A DNA stretch of 35,940 nucleotides, taken from positions 1 to 35,940 of the forward strand of contig CAYHGP010000011.1 in the NCBI GenBank assembly GCA_964356195.1, in the 5' to 3' direction. The first letter of the stretch is position 1. Every line of letters begins with the position of its first letter. The notes beneath the pieces are model-generated. The model was not told where the DNA came from, did not search any database, and was given only the letters and a program-made list of their open reading frames with translations. This document shows, in pieces, positions 15,437 through 22,438 of the stretch. The translations under genes and the position numbers were made by a program. The stretch is from 2-02-FULL-48-14 sp964356195 (GTDB taxonomy: Bacteria > Patescibacteriota > Gracilibacteria > UBA1369 > 2-02-FULL-48-14).

Positions 15437-15805
15437 ATGACTCATTTTATTTGTAAAGGCGGATGCGGTGCCGGTTCCGAGCTTGAAAGTGTTTGTGAAA
15501 CCGACGGATGTTCTAAACAATGGGAGCTTTTGGAAGAATGTAAGTGTGAGGATGGTCAGCACTTTCGTGGCGAAGCCGACACCTCGACTGACGAGCTTGT
15601 GATCACGAAGGATAGTAATGGTACAGTGCTTCAGGATGGGGATGACGTGGTTCTCATCAAGGATTTAACGTTGCGGGGGACCTCGAAGACTTTTAAGCGC
15701 GGCACAAAAGCAAAAATCAAACTCACCGATAGTCCTGAAGAGGTGGATTGTAGGCTCGAAGGTACCGCAATTGTTTTACGCACGGAGTTTTTGAAGAAGG
15801 TTTAG
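15437..15805 (+). CDS. PhnA-like protein with extra N-terminal Cys cluster
   Basis: 122 residues. Residues 52-122 match the PhnA C-terminal domain (KDSNGTVLQDGDDVVLIKDLTLRG, then FKRGT and the closing LRTEFLKKV). The N-terminal 45 residues carry Cys6, Cys10, Cys20, Cys25, Cys35, Cys37 and His42, a metal-binding arrangement different from the standard PhnA zinc ribbon and resembling small domains seen in Patescibacteria proteins. PhnA, despite older naming, is not an established phosphonate enzyme in most bacteria, so no reaction is claimed. Its TAG interlocks with the stop of the convergent lipoprotein gene. Confidence 0.8.
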   Translation: MTHFICKGGCGAGSELESVCETDGCSKQWELLEECKCEDGQHFRGEADTSTDELVITKDSNGTVLQDGDDVVLIKDLTLRGTSKTFKRGTKAKIKLTDSPEEVDCRLEGTAIVLRTEFLKKV

Positions 15806-16788
15806 TACCAATACCAACTCTCACTATCAAACGGATAAGTGTAAGTATAATTGATTTGTGAGAGGATCATTTGGTTTGAATTGTATTGGCTCGCAATGAA
15901 TCGCACTTTGTAGTCTGTGCTGGTTTCCAGGTTGGCGTAATAAAAAGTGTAGTCTGCGAAGATGGGGCCTTCGTTCAACTCGTCTCTTTCCGGGTAAATT
16001 CCCGTGATGCGCTGCAATCGGCCCTGTTCATCGAGCTGTACGAGCAGGTCTAAATAAGTTCCGGCGCCGGCTCCTCCAGGTCCGCAAATTATGCTGGTGG
16101 AGCTGAAGCTGGTGCGAAAACTGAGCAGGTTCCCTTCCGCATCTTTTTGAAGAATAAAAGGGGTGTAACTCCGATCTTCAAAACCCTTACAGCCTCTTTC
16201 ATCGGTACCCCGGTCTTCGTAATAGTGATAGGCGTAATCGCTTGCAGAAATAAAGTTTAGCTCGGCAAGGGGCTTAATTTTTTCAAGATTGGTGAAGAAA
16301 ACGATGGGCTCTTGCCAGTCTTCATTGCTGAGTTGGGCAATTTCTTCAACGCTTGCCTCTTCACCGGATGCTGGAGTTTCCAGCTCAAGCGCAATGGATT
16401 GCAGCTCTTTCAACTCTTCTAAAGGCAGCTTATTGGTCCATTCTTTTGTGTCGTAATTGTAGCTCGCAAAATTAGCGAGCAAGGCGCTAGGATCTTCCTC
16501 TAATAATTTAAGCGGATTGAAGTGAGGATATGATTCTGTGACGTTCATCTTCAAATCAGGTGGAAATTCACTATTTTCATCATAATAATTGTACGCATCG
16601 CCGATGTCGTAATCTGGATTTTCGATGAAAGTCTCGTAGGGATAGACCGTTATTCCGCCGCCTACTTTGTCGGGGGCTCCTAAGTAAGTGGTTTCTTGAG
16701 GAATGGTGGATTCTTCCGGGACATCGCTTGGTGCCGGATTTGAATTGCAGCCGGTTAGCAAGAGAAGAGCGAGGAGAAGTTTTTTCAT
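15802..16788 (-). CDS. Putative lipoprotein of unknown function
   Basis: 328 residues from the ATG at 16788; this start puts a signal peptide MKKLLLALLLLTGC directly at the N-terminus with the lipobox Cys at residue 14. A six-residue upstream extension is possible but unlikely. The mature protein is acidic, rich in Tyr, Asn and Glu, and predicted to be outside the membrane. The C-terminal half has alternating beta-strand-like segments (TYLDLLVQLDEQGRLQRITGIYP, FADYTFYYANLETSTDYKVRFIASQ). I recognise no family. It is divergent from another lipoprotein gene at 16909, with a palindromic -10 element between them. Confidence 0.7.
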   Translation of the reverse strand: MKKLLLALLLLTGCNSNPAPSDVPEESTIPQETTYLGAPDKVGGGITVYPYETFIENPDYDIGDAYNYYDENSEFPPDLKMNVTESYPHFNPLKLLEEDPSALLANFASYNYDTKEWTNKLPLEELKELQSIALELETPASGEEASVEEIAQLSNEDWQEPIVFFTNLEKIKPLAELNFISASDYAYHYYEDRGTDERGCKGFEDRSYTPFILQKDAEGNLLSFRTSFSSTSIICGPGGAGAGTYLDLLVQLDEQGRLQRITGIYPERDELNEGPIFADYTFYYANLETSTDYKVRFIASQYNSNQMILSQINYTYTYPFDSESWYWY

Positions 16789-16876
16789 GGGTGGAGTGAG
16801 TGTCAAACGCGACTATACCACGACGAAATTTCCTCCCCAAGTTGGACGCAATTCGAACTGCGCTTGCTGGGGTTCT

Positions 16877-16886
16877 AGTATATACT
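16877..16886. promoter_or_regulatory. Symmetric -10 element between two divergent lipoprotein genes
   Basis: The perfect palindrome AGTATATACT gives TATACT on both strands. It lies 22 bp before the plus-strand ATG at 16909 and about 88 bp before the minus-strand ATG at 16788. No good -35 is visible on the plus side. Confidence 0.45.
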
Positions 16887-16908
16887 TGCTTCGTTCTTTA
16901 ATTTTCTT

Positions 16909-17877
16909 ATGCGCTATTCAAAATTTGTATTTTTCATTTTGTTTGTCGTGGCCTTCTCCAGTTGTGCACCAGCGGAATTAGAGCCTGATACGGTTGTAGA
17001 AATGGACGCAGCTGAAGTTGAAGCTGAAACTGAAGTTGAAAATGAAAGCTCGGTTGAGGAACCCCTGGAAGAATCCCAGGATAGTGATGAGACTGTGGAA
17101 GAAACGAAGCCTGTGGTTGAAACGAAGTCTGCTGAAAATTGGGATCATATTTCCGAGAGTCTTACCAAGTACCTCATTTGGTGGGGAGACACCGTGGCCA
17201 TGGTTGAAAATTGTCCTGGGGGGTATTATGAGGCTTACGGAGCGGGCAGTGGTATTTATCACTGCGATGATGAAGAAAACAGTTGGCTTCAATTTGAATG
17301 GCTCGATGGAACTGCGGTGCGGGTTCCTGGGGAAGCGGGTCAGCAATTCTTGTGGGATCGTAAGAATCCCGGCGGATCTACGTTTCAACAAACTATGACG
17401 GCCGATGAGAAATATTGGATTTATTTAGACTGGACGAGCGATGAGAGCCGTCTTGTGGCTTACGATGTAAAGGCAGCTACGGAAAATGTTTTAATGTCCT
17501 TTACGGCTATTGATTACAATGAAGCCTATTGCAGTGGGACCCGTTTCTTTGGTTGGAATGAAAGCCGAACCAAGCTTGGAATTCTGGCAAGAAACGAGTC
17601 TGATGAGGTGAATTATCCTGAAGCGTCCAAAGTTTTTATTCTAACGATTGAAGATGGAAAGCTCATTAAGAAGAGCAAGTACAATCTTCCGGTTTTGCCG
17701 GATTGTTCGCCCAATAACGGACCCTTCTTTGCCATTGATTGGGTGGATGACGATACTATCGGTTACTACGATTACAATGAGGCGTGGGCTTTTGAAAATC
17801 CAGAGTACTTCGAAACCCTGTTTTGGAGTGATGACCCTTGGGGTTCTGAGTATGCACATTTTTATGATGTGGATTGA
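16909..17877 (+). CDS. Putative lipoprotein with acidic linker and propeller-like domain
   Basis: 322 residues. The signal peptide ends in the lipobox FSSC, with Cys19 as lipid site. Residues 20-75 are a Glu/Val/Thr-rich acidic linker, followed by a globular part with repeated strands such as YWIYLDWTSDESRLVAYDVKA, FFGWNESRTKLGILARNES and FAIDWVDDDTIGYYDYN. These resemble WD40/TolB-like blades (a strand, then a DxxR turn, then a strand), but no named family is certain. It is likely an extracytoplasmic binding protein. The style is shared with the shorter lipoprotein at 23529. It is followed by tRNA-Asn on the opposite strand. Confidence 0.7.
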   Translation: MRYSKFVFFILFVVAFSSCAPAELEPDTVVEMDAAEVEAETEVENESSVEEPLEESQDSDETVEETKPVVETKSAENWDHISESLTKYLIWWGDTVAMVENCPGGYYEAYGAGSGIYHCDDEENSWLQFEWLDGTAVRVPGEAGQQFLWDRKNPGGSTFQQTMTADEKYWIYLDWTSDESRLVAYDVKAATENVLMSFTAIDYNEAYCSGTRFFGWNESRTKLGILARNESDEVNYPEASKVFILTIEDGKLIKKSKYNLPVLPDCSPNNGPFFAIDWVDDDTIGYYDYNEAWAFENPEYFETLFWSDDPWGSEYAHFYDVD

Positions 17878-17897
17878 TTTTAATCCACACAACTAAA

Positions 17898-17972
17898 TGG
17901 CTCCCCCGGTTGGATTCGAACCAACGACCAAGCGATTAACAGTCGCTTGCTCTACCACTGAGCTACAGGGGA
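17898..17972 (-). tRNA. tRNA-Asn (anticodon GTT)
   Basis: On the minus strand a full cloverleaf is seen: acceptor TCCCCTG/CGGGGGA, D arm GCTC..GAGC, anticodon stem AGCGA/TCGCT with loop CTGTTAA (GTT), T arm GTTGG TTCGAAT CCAAC, discriminator G and an encoded CCA (17898-17900). Confidence 0.97.
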
Positions 17973-18011
17973 ACATATAGTGCGTACGCCTGAAAAGGCG
18001 ACGCAAAGCGG

Positions 18012-18040
18012 AGTATAGCGAAAGGGGAAGCGGGGGGCAA
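18012..18040 (-). promoter_or_regulatory. Promoter of tRNA-Asn with hairpin leader
   Basis: TTGCCC (18035-18040) and TATACT (18012-18017) lie 17 bp apart on the minus strand. Between the start site and the tRNA is a bulged 9-bp hairpin with a 4-nt loop (17982-18004), which may guide 5' processing. Confidence 0.55.
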
Positions 18041-18055
18041 CGGAATTTCGTCCTG

Positions 18056-18784
18056 CTAGATCTTCAGTTTCCAGATCTCTCGGCTAACGAGCTGGTCTTT
18101 TCGTTCGTAGAACAAACTGGGGCGCTCGTGTTCGGAAAGAGGAATGATGGTGGTGTATTTCCTCAGAATATCGGGAAGATTCTCCAAAAAGAGGCGTTCG
18201 TTGCCGAGGCGGTGGTAAGGCGCGGTGAAAATCATGGTGATGGGTTCCGGCAAAATAGCCTTTAGGTTTTTGAAAAATGCTTCGTACAAAGCTTCGAGTT
18301 CCATGTGAACGCGGAAGAGTTCAGCTGGGGGTAATGGTGCCAGCAGGCTGGGGCCGAGGGTGGTTTCGGAAACAATGGCAAAGGGGCCGTCCGGGAGGTC
18401 TTTTTCGGTGAGAAGGGTAGCATCTTTGGCGAAAACCATGGGCAATGGAATGCTGGGTGCTTTGTGCCAGGCCTTGGCGGTTTTTTCGAGCCACTTCAGG
18501 TTGGAGTCGGCATTGTCAACGATTTGGCGGGAAAGGTCGGAGCCGAGGGCGTTGTAACACAAAAGCCAGGCTTCTTGAAGTACGGTTCCGCTGCCGCAAA
18601 AGGGATCATAAATGGTGGTGGACTCGGAGGCTTGAGCCAAATTGATCAAAATTTGTGCCAGTTTTGGAGGGAACATTCCGTTTTTTGAACTCTTGGCCGG
18701 GCGGTCCACATCGCGTTTGGAGTACCATTCGAAATCTTGGATGGCGAGGGTTTTTGTGAGGTACCAGGTGGTTTCGCTCCTGAA
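18056..18784 (-). CDS. Trm11/RlmL-like RNA methylase, N-terminus lost in gap
   Basis: About 243 residues are visible, with the 5' end inside the gap 18785-18884. The class I methyltransferase core is clear: MFPPKLAQILINLAQ, then motif I TIYDPFCGSGTVLQEAWLL, then ALGSDLS for ribose binding. This DPFCGSGT pattern is typical of Trm11, TrmG10 and RlmL/K methylases acting on guanosine in tRNA or rRNA. Where these normally have (D/N)PPY, this protein has SETTLGPSL, so target chemistry or activity may differ. A THUMP-type RNA-binding domain, if present, would lie upstream in the gap. The gene is on the same strand as and upstream of tRNA-Asn. Confidence 0.75.
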   Translation of the reverse strand, partial: FRSETTWYLTKTLAIQDFEWYSKRDVDRPAKSSKNGMFPPKLAQILINLAQASESTTIYDPFCGSGTVLQEAWLLCYNALGSDLSRQIVDNADSNLKWLEKTAKAWHKAPSIPLPMVFAKDATLLTEKDLPDGPFAIVSETTLGPSLLAPLPPAELFRVHMELEALYEAFFKNLKAILPEPITMIFTAPYHRLGNERLFLENLPDILRKYTTIIPLSEHERPSLFYERKDQLVSREIWKLKI

Positions 18785-18884
18785 NNNNNNNNNNNNNNNN
18801 NNNNNNNNNNNNNNNNNNNNNNNNNNNNNNNNNNNNNNNNNNNNNNNNNNNNNNNNNNNNNNNNNNNNNNNNNNNNNNNNNNNN
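18785..18884. other. Assembly gap (100 N placeholder)
   Basis: Removes the 5' part of the methylase gene. The short sequence at 18885-18994 beyond it has no supported gene. Confidence 0.97.
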
Positions 18885-18994
18885 ATGTTTTTCATGAGTG
18901 CTAGACTACCACAATCGGCTTTCCTTGGAAGTGAATCGCATTGATCTTTCGGCCGCCGCGATTATTATGGCTTCGATTTTCTAAACCCCGAATT

Positions 18995-19462
18995 ATGGCT
19001 TTCTCCCTCAATCGAGCGCAACTTATTGGTAACGTTACGCGTGATCCTGAAGTGCGCCAAACGCCCAACGGTCAAAGTGTGGCTTCCTTTTCCGTTGCAA
19101 CAAATTCTTCTTGGACGGACAAAATGGGCCAAAAACAGGAGAAAGCCGAGTTCCACAATGTGGTGGCTTGGGGCAAGCTCGCTGAAATTTGCCAGGCGTA
19201 TGTAAAAAAGGGCCGCAAGATTTACATTGAAGGACGAATGCAAACTCGAGATTGGGATGGGGAGGATGGAGTAAAGCGTTACCGTTTCGAAGTGATTGCG
19301 GAAAACATGATTCTTCTCGATAAAACAGGCACTCCGGAAGGAGGCATGACGTATGAACGTGAAAGCGATTCTGCGGCTGTGAAAGGGGCATCAGCGCCTG
19401 CATCGGAAACTGCTCCTGCTCTCAAAGAAGAAGAAGTGAGCTTGGACGATTTGCCGTTCTAG
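18995..19462 (+). CDS. ssb: Single-stranded DNA-binding protein
   Basis: 155 residues from the ATG at 18995, which gives the classic start MAFSLNRAQLIGNVTRDPE. The OB fold covers about 1-108 (SVASFSVATN, EFHNVVAWGKLAEICQAYVKKG, YIEGRMQTRDW, YRFEVIAENMILL). A flexible Ala/Ser/Glu-rich linker ends in SLDDLPF, the acidic C-terminal tip that recruits replication and repair proteins. It binds ssDNA as a tetramer in other bacteria. The upstream in-frame extension lacks family similarity and is rejected. A very stable hairpin follows at 19480-19507. Confidence 0.97.
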   Translation: MAFSLNRAQLIGNVTRDPEVRQTPNGQSVASFSVATNSSWTDKMGQKQEKAEFHNVVAWGKLAEICQAYVKKGRKIYIEGRMQTRDWDGEDGVKRYRFEVIAENMILLDKTGTPEGGMTYERESDSAAVKGASAPASETAPALKEEEVSLDDLPF

Positions 19463-19479
19463 AAATTAACAGATAAACC

Positions 19480-19507
19480 AAGAGCGCGACTGGTGGGTCG
19501 CGCTCTT
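19480..19507. terminator. Strong hairpin downstream of ssb
   Basis: A perfect 11-bp stem AAGAGCGCGAC/GTCGCGCTCTT with a 6-nt loop. The U-tract is poor on both strands (GCATAATTGGTTTT on plus). It could end ssb on plus and the candidate RNA (19524-19743) on minus. Confidence 0.6.
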
Positions 19508-19523
19508 GCATAATTGGTTTTAA

Positions 19524-19743
19524 GGATTTCTACTCATTGGCGGAAATCTTCAGAACCAACTCCTCATTTTGCTCCTATTTTCAGACTGAGTGTTTACGCA
19601 CTCTGTTTGTTTTTGTTTTTGGAACCACTGGCGTGGATTCTTTTTTTGTGGAGCAAAGAGGGAAGGCGGTTGATCTTTCGCATAGTCTAAGGCGAGATCA
19701 GCGGCCTTCTCTCTCAACTCACGGCATCTCAATGAACAAATCC
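19524..19743 (-). ncRNA. Candidate structured non-coding RNA of about 220 nt
   Basis: The 330 bp between ssb and the next gene hold a nested set of inverted repeats. The ends pair (GGATTT 19524-19529 with 19738-19743, then CATTG 19535-19539 with CAATG 19730-19734). Inside are a strong imperfect hairpin of about 20 bp (19658-19681 with 19692-19713) and an 8-bp stem (19568-19575 with 19650-19657) that encloses two small hairpins (19588-19603 and 19621-19640). On the minus strand TATACT (19748-19753) ends about 5 nt before the 5' end of the terminal stem, and the hairpin at 19480-19507 lies after the 3' end. It does not match tmRNA, RNase P, SRP or 6S RNA as I know them. A weak alternative is a 69-codon TTG-start frame on the same strand. 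Confidence 0.4.
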
Positions 19744-19792
19744 AAATAGTATAGCACAAAAAAGCTTCTAAAGAAAGTACTTGGACCTGGGT

Positions 19793-20347
19793 TTATAAAA
19801 TGCTGTATTTACACTCGGCGTAGGGTCCGTAGTATTCCATGCTTGAGTAAAATAATTTGATGCAGCTACCCGGACCTTCACCGGTATTTATTTTGTATTC
19901 TCTTAGCTGATAGAAAATACTTTCCTCAGCTGAATAAGTAGAATGATTTTCCAGTAAGCTCACAAGGTTTGTAGTGATGACATTAGAAGTGGCTATTAGT
20001 GTGAGTGGAACCAGGAAAGCCAAAAGCAGTGCCAAGAACCTTTTTTGCTGTTTTTTCCAAAAATAATAGGAAGTTATCCCCAAGAGCCACAGAATGTCGA
20101 TTCCCAGGGGCCATAAAACACCAAGAGGGATGAAAACAAGAAGCCCAGTCATCCACTTGAGTTCCAAAGACCTTTGCTCTTGTGGGACTTTTTTACTGAT
20201 CAACTTCACGGCAATCCAAATTATCCAAAGCAGTGCTACCGCCCTGAGCGCCAGTACGAGGTATAAATAAAAAGGCATTTCTGCGCCCACACTTCCACAG
20301 CCGTCACAAATGGATAAATCAGCGCTGTCGTCTATAAACTGAGTCAT
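19793..20347 (-). CDS. Integral membrane protein of unknown function
   Basis: 184 residues from the ATG at 20347 (MTQFIDDSADLS). A short N-terminal segment with CDGCGS precedes hydrophobic helices at about 24-46, 63-80, 82-91 and 99-120, then a 60-residue tail with two Cys (GPGSCIKL, YAECKY). Upstream in-frame sequence overlaps the divergent gmk gene and is not used as start. No family recognised. The tail following the last helix is probably extracytoplasmic, and its two cysteines could form a disulfide (inference). It is divergent from gmk with only 37 bp between start codons. Confidence 0.65.
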   Translation of the reverse strand: MTQFIDDSADLSICDGCGSVGAEMPFYLYLVLALRAVALLWIIWIAVKLISKKVPQEQRSLELKWMTGLLVFIPLGVLWPLGIDILWLLGITSYYFWKKQQKRFLALLLAFLVPLTLIATSNVITTNLVSLLENHSTYSAEESIFYQLREYKINTGEGPGSCIKLFYSSMEYYGPYAECKYSIL

Positions 20348-20384
20348 ATTGTTTTTGATGTAAACTGCCACTAAACTACTGGCA

Positions 20385-20957
20385 ATGGAACTCACTGGCA
20401 AATTCATCCTCATTCTTGGCCCCTCCGGCTCCGGCAAAGGAACCGTGCTTGATGAATTACGACAGAATCATCCTGAATTTGTGTTTCCGATCTCTTGTAC
20501 CACTCGCGCTCCGCGACCCGGTGAAAAGGATGGGGAGGTATATCACTTCGTTACAAAAGAGGAATTTCAACGGCGCATGGCGGCTGATGAATTCTTGGAA
20601 TGGGCGGTGGTACACGGGGAAAACTACTATGGTACTTTGAAGAATGAAATTATGGAGCCGCTCAAGGCCGGCAAAACCGTGATTCGTGAAGTGGACGTGC
20701 AGGGCCTTCGCTCGATTCGGGAACTTATTCCTAAGGAGAATTTGATCTCAATTTTTTTAACGGTGAGCGGGTGGGATACTTTGCGTCACCGCATTTTGAA
20801 ACGCAGCGTTTTGCCTGAAGAGGAACTTGAGCGTCGTCGTCAAAGTTTTATGAATGAAATGGAATGGGAAAAAGAATGCGACGTGGTGATTGTGAGCGTG
20901 GAAGGAGAAATTGCGAAGTTGATTGCGGATACGGAGGCGGCCATTGGTGCCTATTGA
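20385..20957 (+). CDS. gmk: Guanylate kinase
   Basis: 190 residues, near the normal length. The P-loop GPSGSGKGT lies at about 12-20. The GMP-binding segment SCTTRAPRPGEKDGEVYHFVTKEEF is conserved, as are the lid and core motifs EWAVVHGENYYGT, REVDVQGLRSI and LKRSVLPEEELERR. It phosphorylates GMP to GDP with ATP in the cytoplasm and is essential for nucleotide supply. The start at 20385 is set by the family N-terminus. The TGA stop overlaps the -35 box of the tRNA-Gln promoter. Confidence 0.97.
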   Translation: MELTGKFILILGPSGSGKGTVLDELRQNHPEFVFPISCTTRAPRPGEKDGEVYHFVTKEEFQRRMAADEFLEWAVVHGENYYGTLKNEIMEPLKAGKTVIREVDVQGLRSIRELIPKENLISIFLTVSGWDTLRHRILKRSVLPEEELERRRQSFMNEMEWEKECDVVIVSVEGEIAKLIADTEAAIGAY

Positions 20958-20982
20958 TCTCTTTGCGGGTTTTTTGTATGCT
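20954..20982 (+). promoter_or_regulatory. Promoter of tRNA-Gln
   Basis: TTGATC (20954-20959) overlaps the gmk stop codon and is 17 bp from TATGCT (20977-20982). The tRNA begins 12 nt after the -10. Confidence 0.55.
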
Positions 20983-20994
20983 GCATCTGCTCTT

Positions 20995-21068
20995 TGGGGA
21001 TTAGCCAAGCGGTAAGGCAAGGGACTCTGAATCCCTCATCGGGGGTTCGAATCCCTCATCCCCAGCCA
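20995..21068 (+). tRNA. tRNA-Gln (anticodon CTG)
   Basis: Acceptor TGGGGAT/ATCCCCA, D arm GCC..GGC, anticodon stem AGGGA/TCCCT with loop CTCTGAA (CTG), T arm GGGGG TTCGAAT CCCTC, discriminator G and encoded CCA. An assembly gap begins 4 nt after the CCA. Confidence 0.95.
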
Positions 21069-21072
21069 ATCA

Positions 21073-21172
21073 NNNNNNNNNNNNNNNNNNNNNNNNNNNN
21101 NNNNNNNNNNNNNNNNNNNNNNNNNNNNNNNNNNNNNNNNNNNNNNNNNNNNNNNNNNNNNNNNNNNNNNNN
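21073..21172. other. Assembly gap (100 N placeholder)
   Basis: Begins 4 nt after tRNA-Gln. The right-hand contig starts exactly with a repeated 26-mer (21173-21198), so the gap may be caused by a repeat. Confidence 0.97.
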
Positions 21173-21198
21173 GGGTACTAGACCTGAGTGGCCAGCCA
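21173..21198 (-). repeat. 26-bp imperfect repeat, copy 1 (at contig edge)
   Basis: Starts GGGTACTAGACC and ends GCCAGCCA. It is 23/26 identical to copy 2 at 21702-21727. It begins at the first base after the gap. Strand is given as minus because copy 2 lies upstream of a minus-strand gene; the element itself has no proven direction. Confidence 0.6.
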
Positions 21199-21237
21199 TT
21201 ACGGGCAGTTTGAAAGCCTATGACCCACTTTCCTAGG

Positions 21238-21259
21238 GAGAGAAGGCGGTTCATCTTTC
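21238..21259 (+). repeat. 22-bp repeat shared with the candidate RNA
   Basis: 20/22 identical to 19658-19679, one arm of the large hairpin of the candidate RNA; the shared core is GAAGGCGGTT followed by ATCTTTC. Here no pairing partner is present before the gap. It overlaps the stop codon of the minus-strand gene at 21258-21674. Confidence 0.5.
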
Positions 21260-21674
21260 AGTATATCAACACCATCTTCCAGCTTGTGCCGTTTTGATCC
21301 ACGAATCCGGAGACTCCTGAAGGCATGTAGTTTTTTTTGTTAGGCATTTTAATAAAGGCCATGCTTACTTGTCCGTTTCCAGTCATTTTTAAACTCATAA
21401 TTTCCTCATCCGTTAAATTCAAATCCATTTTAAAGGACTTTTCTTCCAAATCACCTTTTAATACTTCAAGCACTTTCATAGTGTAGGCCCACCCCCATCC
21501 GTGAGGAATCAAGGCGTCCGGCTCTACTATTAAGATCAACTCTGAATCATTTAGTATCAAATCCACTTCCTTCTCTGTTTTCAGTTTATTGAAAATTAGA
21601 CTTCCCAGTATCCCTAGAACAAGCATGGCTATTGCCAAGCTGCTTTTATATATTTTTGATTTTTTCAATTTCAT
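21258..21674 (-). CDS. Small membrane-anchored protein of unknown function
   Basis: 138 residues. A basic N-terminus and one hydrophobic helix (about 11-29) anchor the protein. The remaining 105 residues should be extracytoplasmic and look beta-rich (LILIVEPDALIPHGWGWAYTMKVLEVLKG, GQVSMAFIKMPNKKNYMPSG, NGTSWKMVLIY). No family recognised. TATAAT on the minus strand (21681-21686) ends exactly 6 nt before the ATG, predicting a leaderless message. The flanks carry two copies of a 26-bp repeat. Confidence 0.65.
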   Translation of the reverse strand: MKLKKSKIYKSSLAIAMLVLGILGSLIFNKLKTEKEVDLILNDSELILIVEPDALIPHGWGWAYTMKVLEVLKGDLEEKSFKMDLNLTDEEIMSLKMTGNGQVSMAFIKMPNKKNYMPSGVSGFVDQNGTSWKMVLIY

Positions 21675-21701
21675 GAAGGGATTATAATGAAATGTGTGAG
21701 A

Positions 21702-21727
21702 GGGTACTAGACCCGACTAGCCAGCCA
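21702..21727 (-). repeat. 26-bp imperfect repeat, copy 2
   Basis: Second copy of the element at 21173-21198, differing at three positions. It lies upstream of the promoter of the minus-strand gene ending at 21674. A third, weaker relative with CCAGCCATAACGG lies at about 22443-22468. Confidence 0.6.
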
Positions 21728-21778
21728 ACTTGTTTTTTAAGTAGAACTTGTTAGTATTCGATTGCCTTAATCTTGCTT

Positions 21779-22438
21779 ATGGAAAAATTCATTTCTCGTT
21801 TGATTTTATTGATTTTGAGCTTTGTGCTTTTTACCGGATGTGCGGGAAGCAGTGTGAGTATGCCGGATACCTTTTGGGGACTCATGAGCTGGCACTATTC
21901 GGCAAAAGAGGATGGTGCGTATGGAGTCGACGGGTCTGTGCAGGTAAAAATGCAATTCACTCGAACCGAAGGGAACTCTTACGCGATTACCGGTACGGTT
22001 GAGCCGAACGAAACTTCTTGCACTCAGTATAATTACTTGCCTGAGCCTTGTGACCCCATTTGGTGTGAAGTGAAATCAGAAACAACGGGTACTTTGAAAG
22101 GCACCGCTACCGTAGAAAATGGCCTTCTCTCTGCGACGCCTTTATGGGACACACCTTATGTGATTCACATCGAAAATATGTGTGACGCGCTTCCGGATGA
22201 TCCGGGAAAGATTGTTTTTCCTGGGCAACAGGAGGCCACTATTATGGAAAGTTTGAATCCTACCGAGGAAGAACCGTTCTTTTATCCGTGGACGATTGAT
22301 ATCGCTGGCATTACTTTTATTGATGAGCTTCCGGTGAATGAAATGACCGATGTCGCAACAGGTTACAAAAATTTCAGTAGCACCGGGCTCTATAGCAGTG
22401 GGGAAGGTCTGCTTGGTTTATATAGGAATGAACCCTAG
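21779..22438 (+). CDS. Putative lipoprotein of unknown function
   Basis: 219 residues from the ATG at 21779. The signal peptide ends in the lipobox LFTGC with Cys21. The mature part has several Cys (ETSCTQY, EPCDPIWCEV, ENMCDAL), suggesting disulfides outside the membrane. Strand-rich repeats include VQVKMQFTRTEGNSYAITGTVEP and TGTLKGTATVENGLL. These read like a lipocalin-type or beta-barrel domain, but I cannot name a family. A TTG two codons earlier is in frame but would lengthen the signal peptide needlessly. No Shine-Dalgarno sequence precedes the ATG. Confidence 0.68.
   Translation: MEKFISRLILLILSFVLFTGCAGSSVSMPDTFWGLMSWHYSAKEDGAYGVDGSVQVKMQFTRTEGNSYAITGTVEPNETSCTQYNYLPEPCDPIWCEVKSETTGTLKGTATVENGLLSATPLWDTPYVIHIENMCDALPDDPGKIVFPGQQEATIMESLNPTEEEPFFYPWTIDIAGITFIDELPVNEMTDVATGYKNFSSTGLYSSGEGLLGLYRNEP

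Noticed and set aside
17982..18004. 9-bp bulged hairpin as a terminator of the Trm11-like gene
   Set aside because: It lies after a good tRNA promoter and directly upstream of tRNA-Asn with no U-tract, so a leader or processing role fits better.
18885..18895. ATG AAA AAC just beyond the gap, seemingly the start of the Trm11-like methylase
   Set aside because: Only three codons of ordinary sequence separated from the gene by a gap of unknown length; the frame across N has no meaning.
19550..19759. 69-codon TTG-start minus-strand frame with a protein-like stretch ADLALDYAKDQPPSL
   Set aside because: The start codon overlaps the TATACT box, there is no ribosome site, and the frame lies wholly inside strong nested inverted repeats. 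A structured RNA explains the region better, though the frame is not excluded.
20348..20437. N-terminal extension of the membrane protein into the gmk gene
   Set aside because: It overlaps the well-supported gmk start on the other strand and has no family support; the ATG at 20347 is more likely.
21058..21068. Exact phage-type att site at the 3' end of tRNA-Gln
   Set aside because: The repeats at 21173 and 21702 only partly resemble the tRNA end, and no integrase is in the window.
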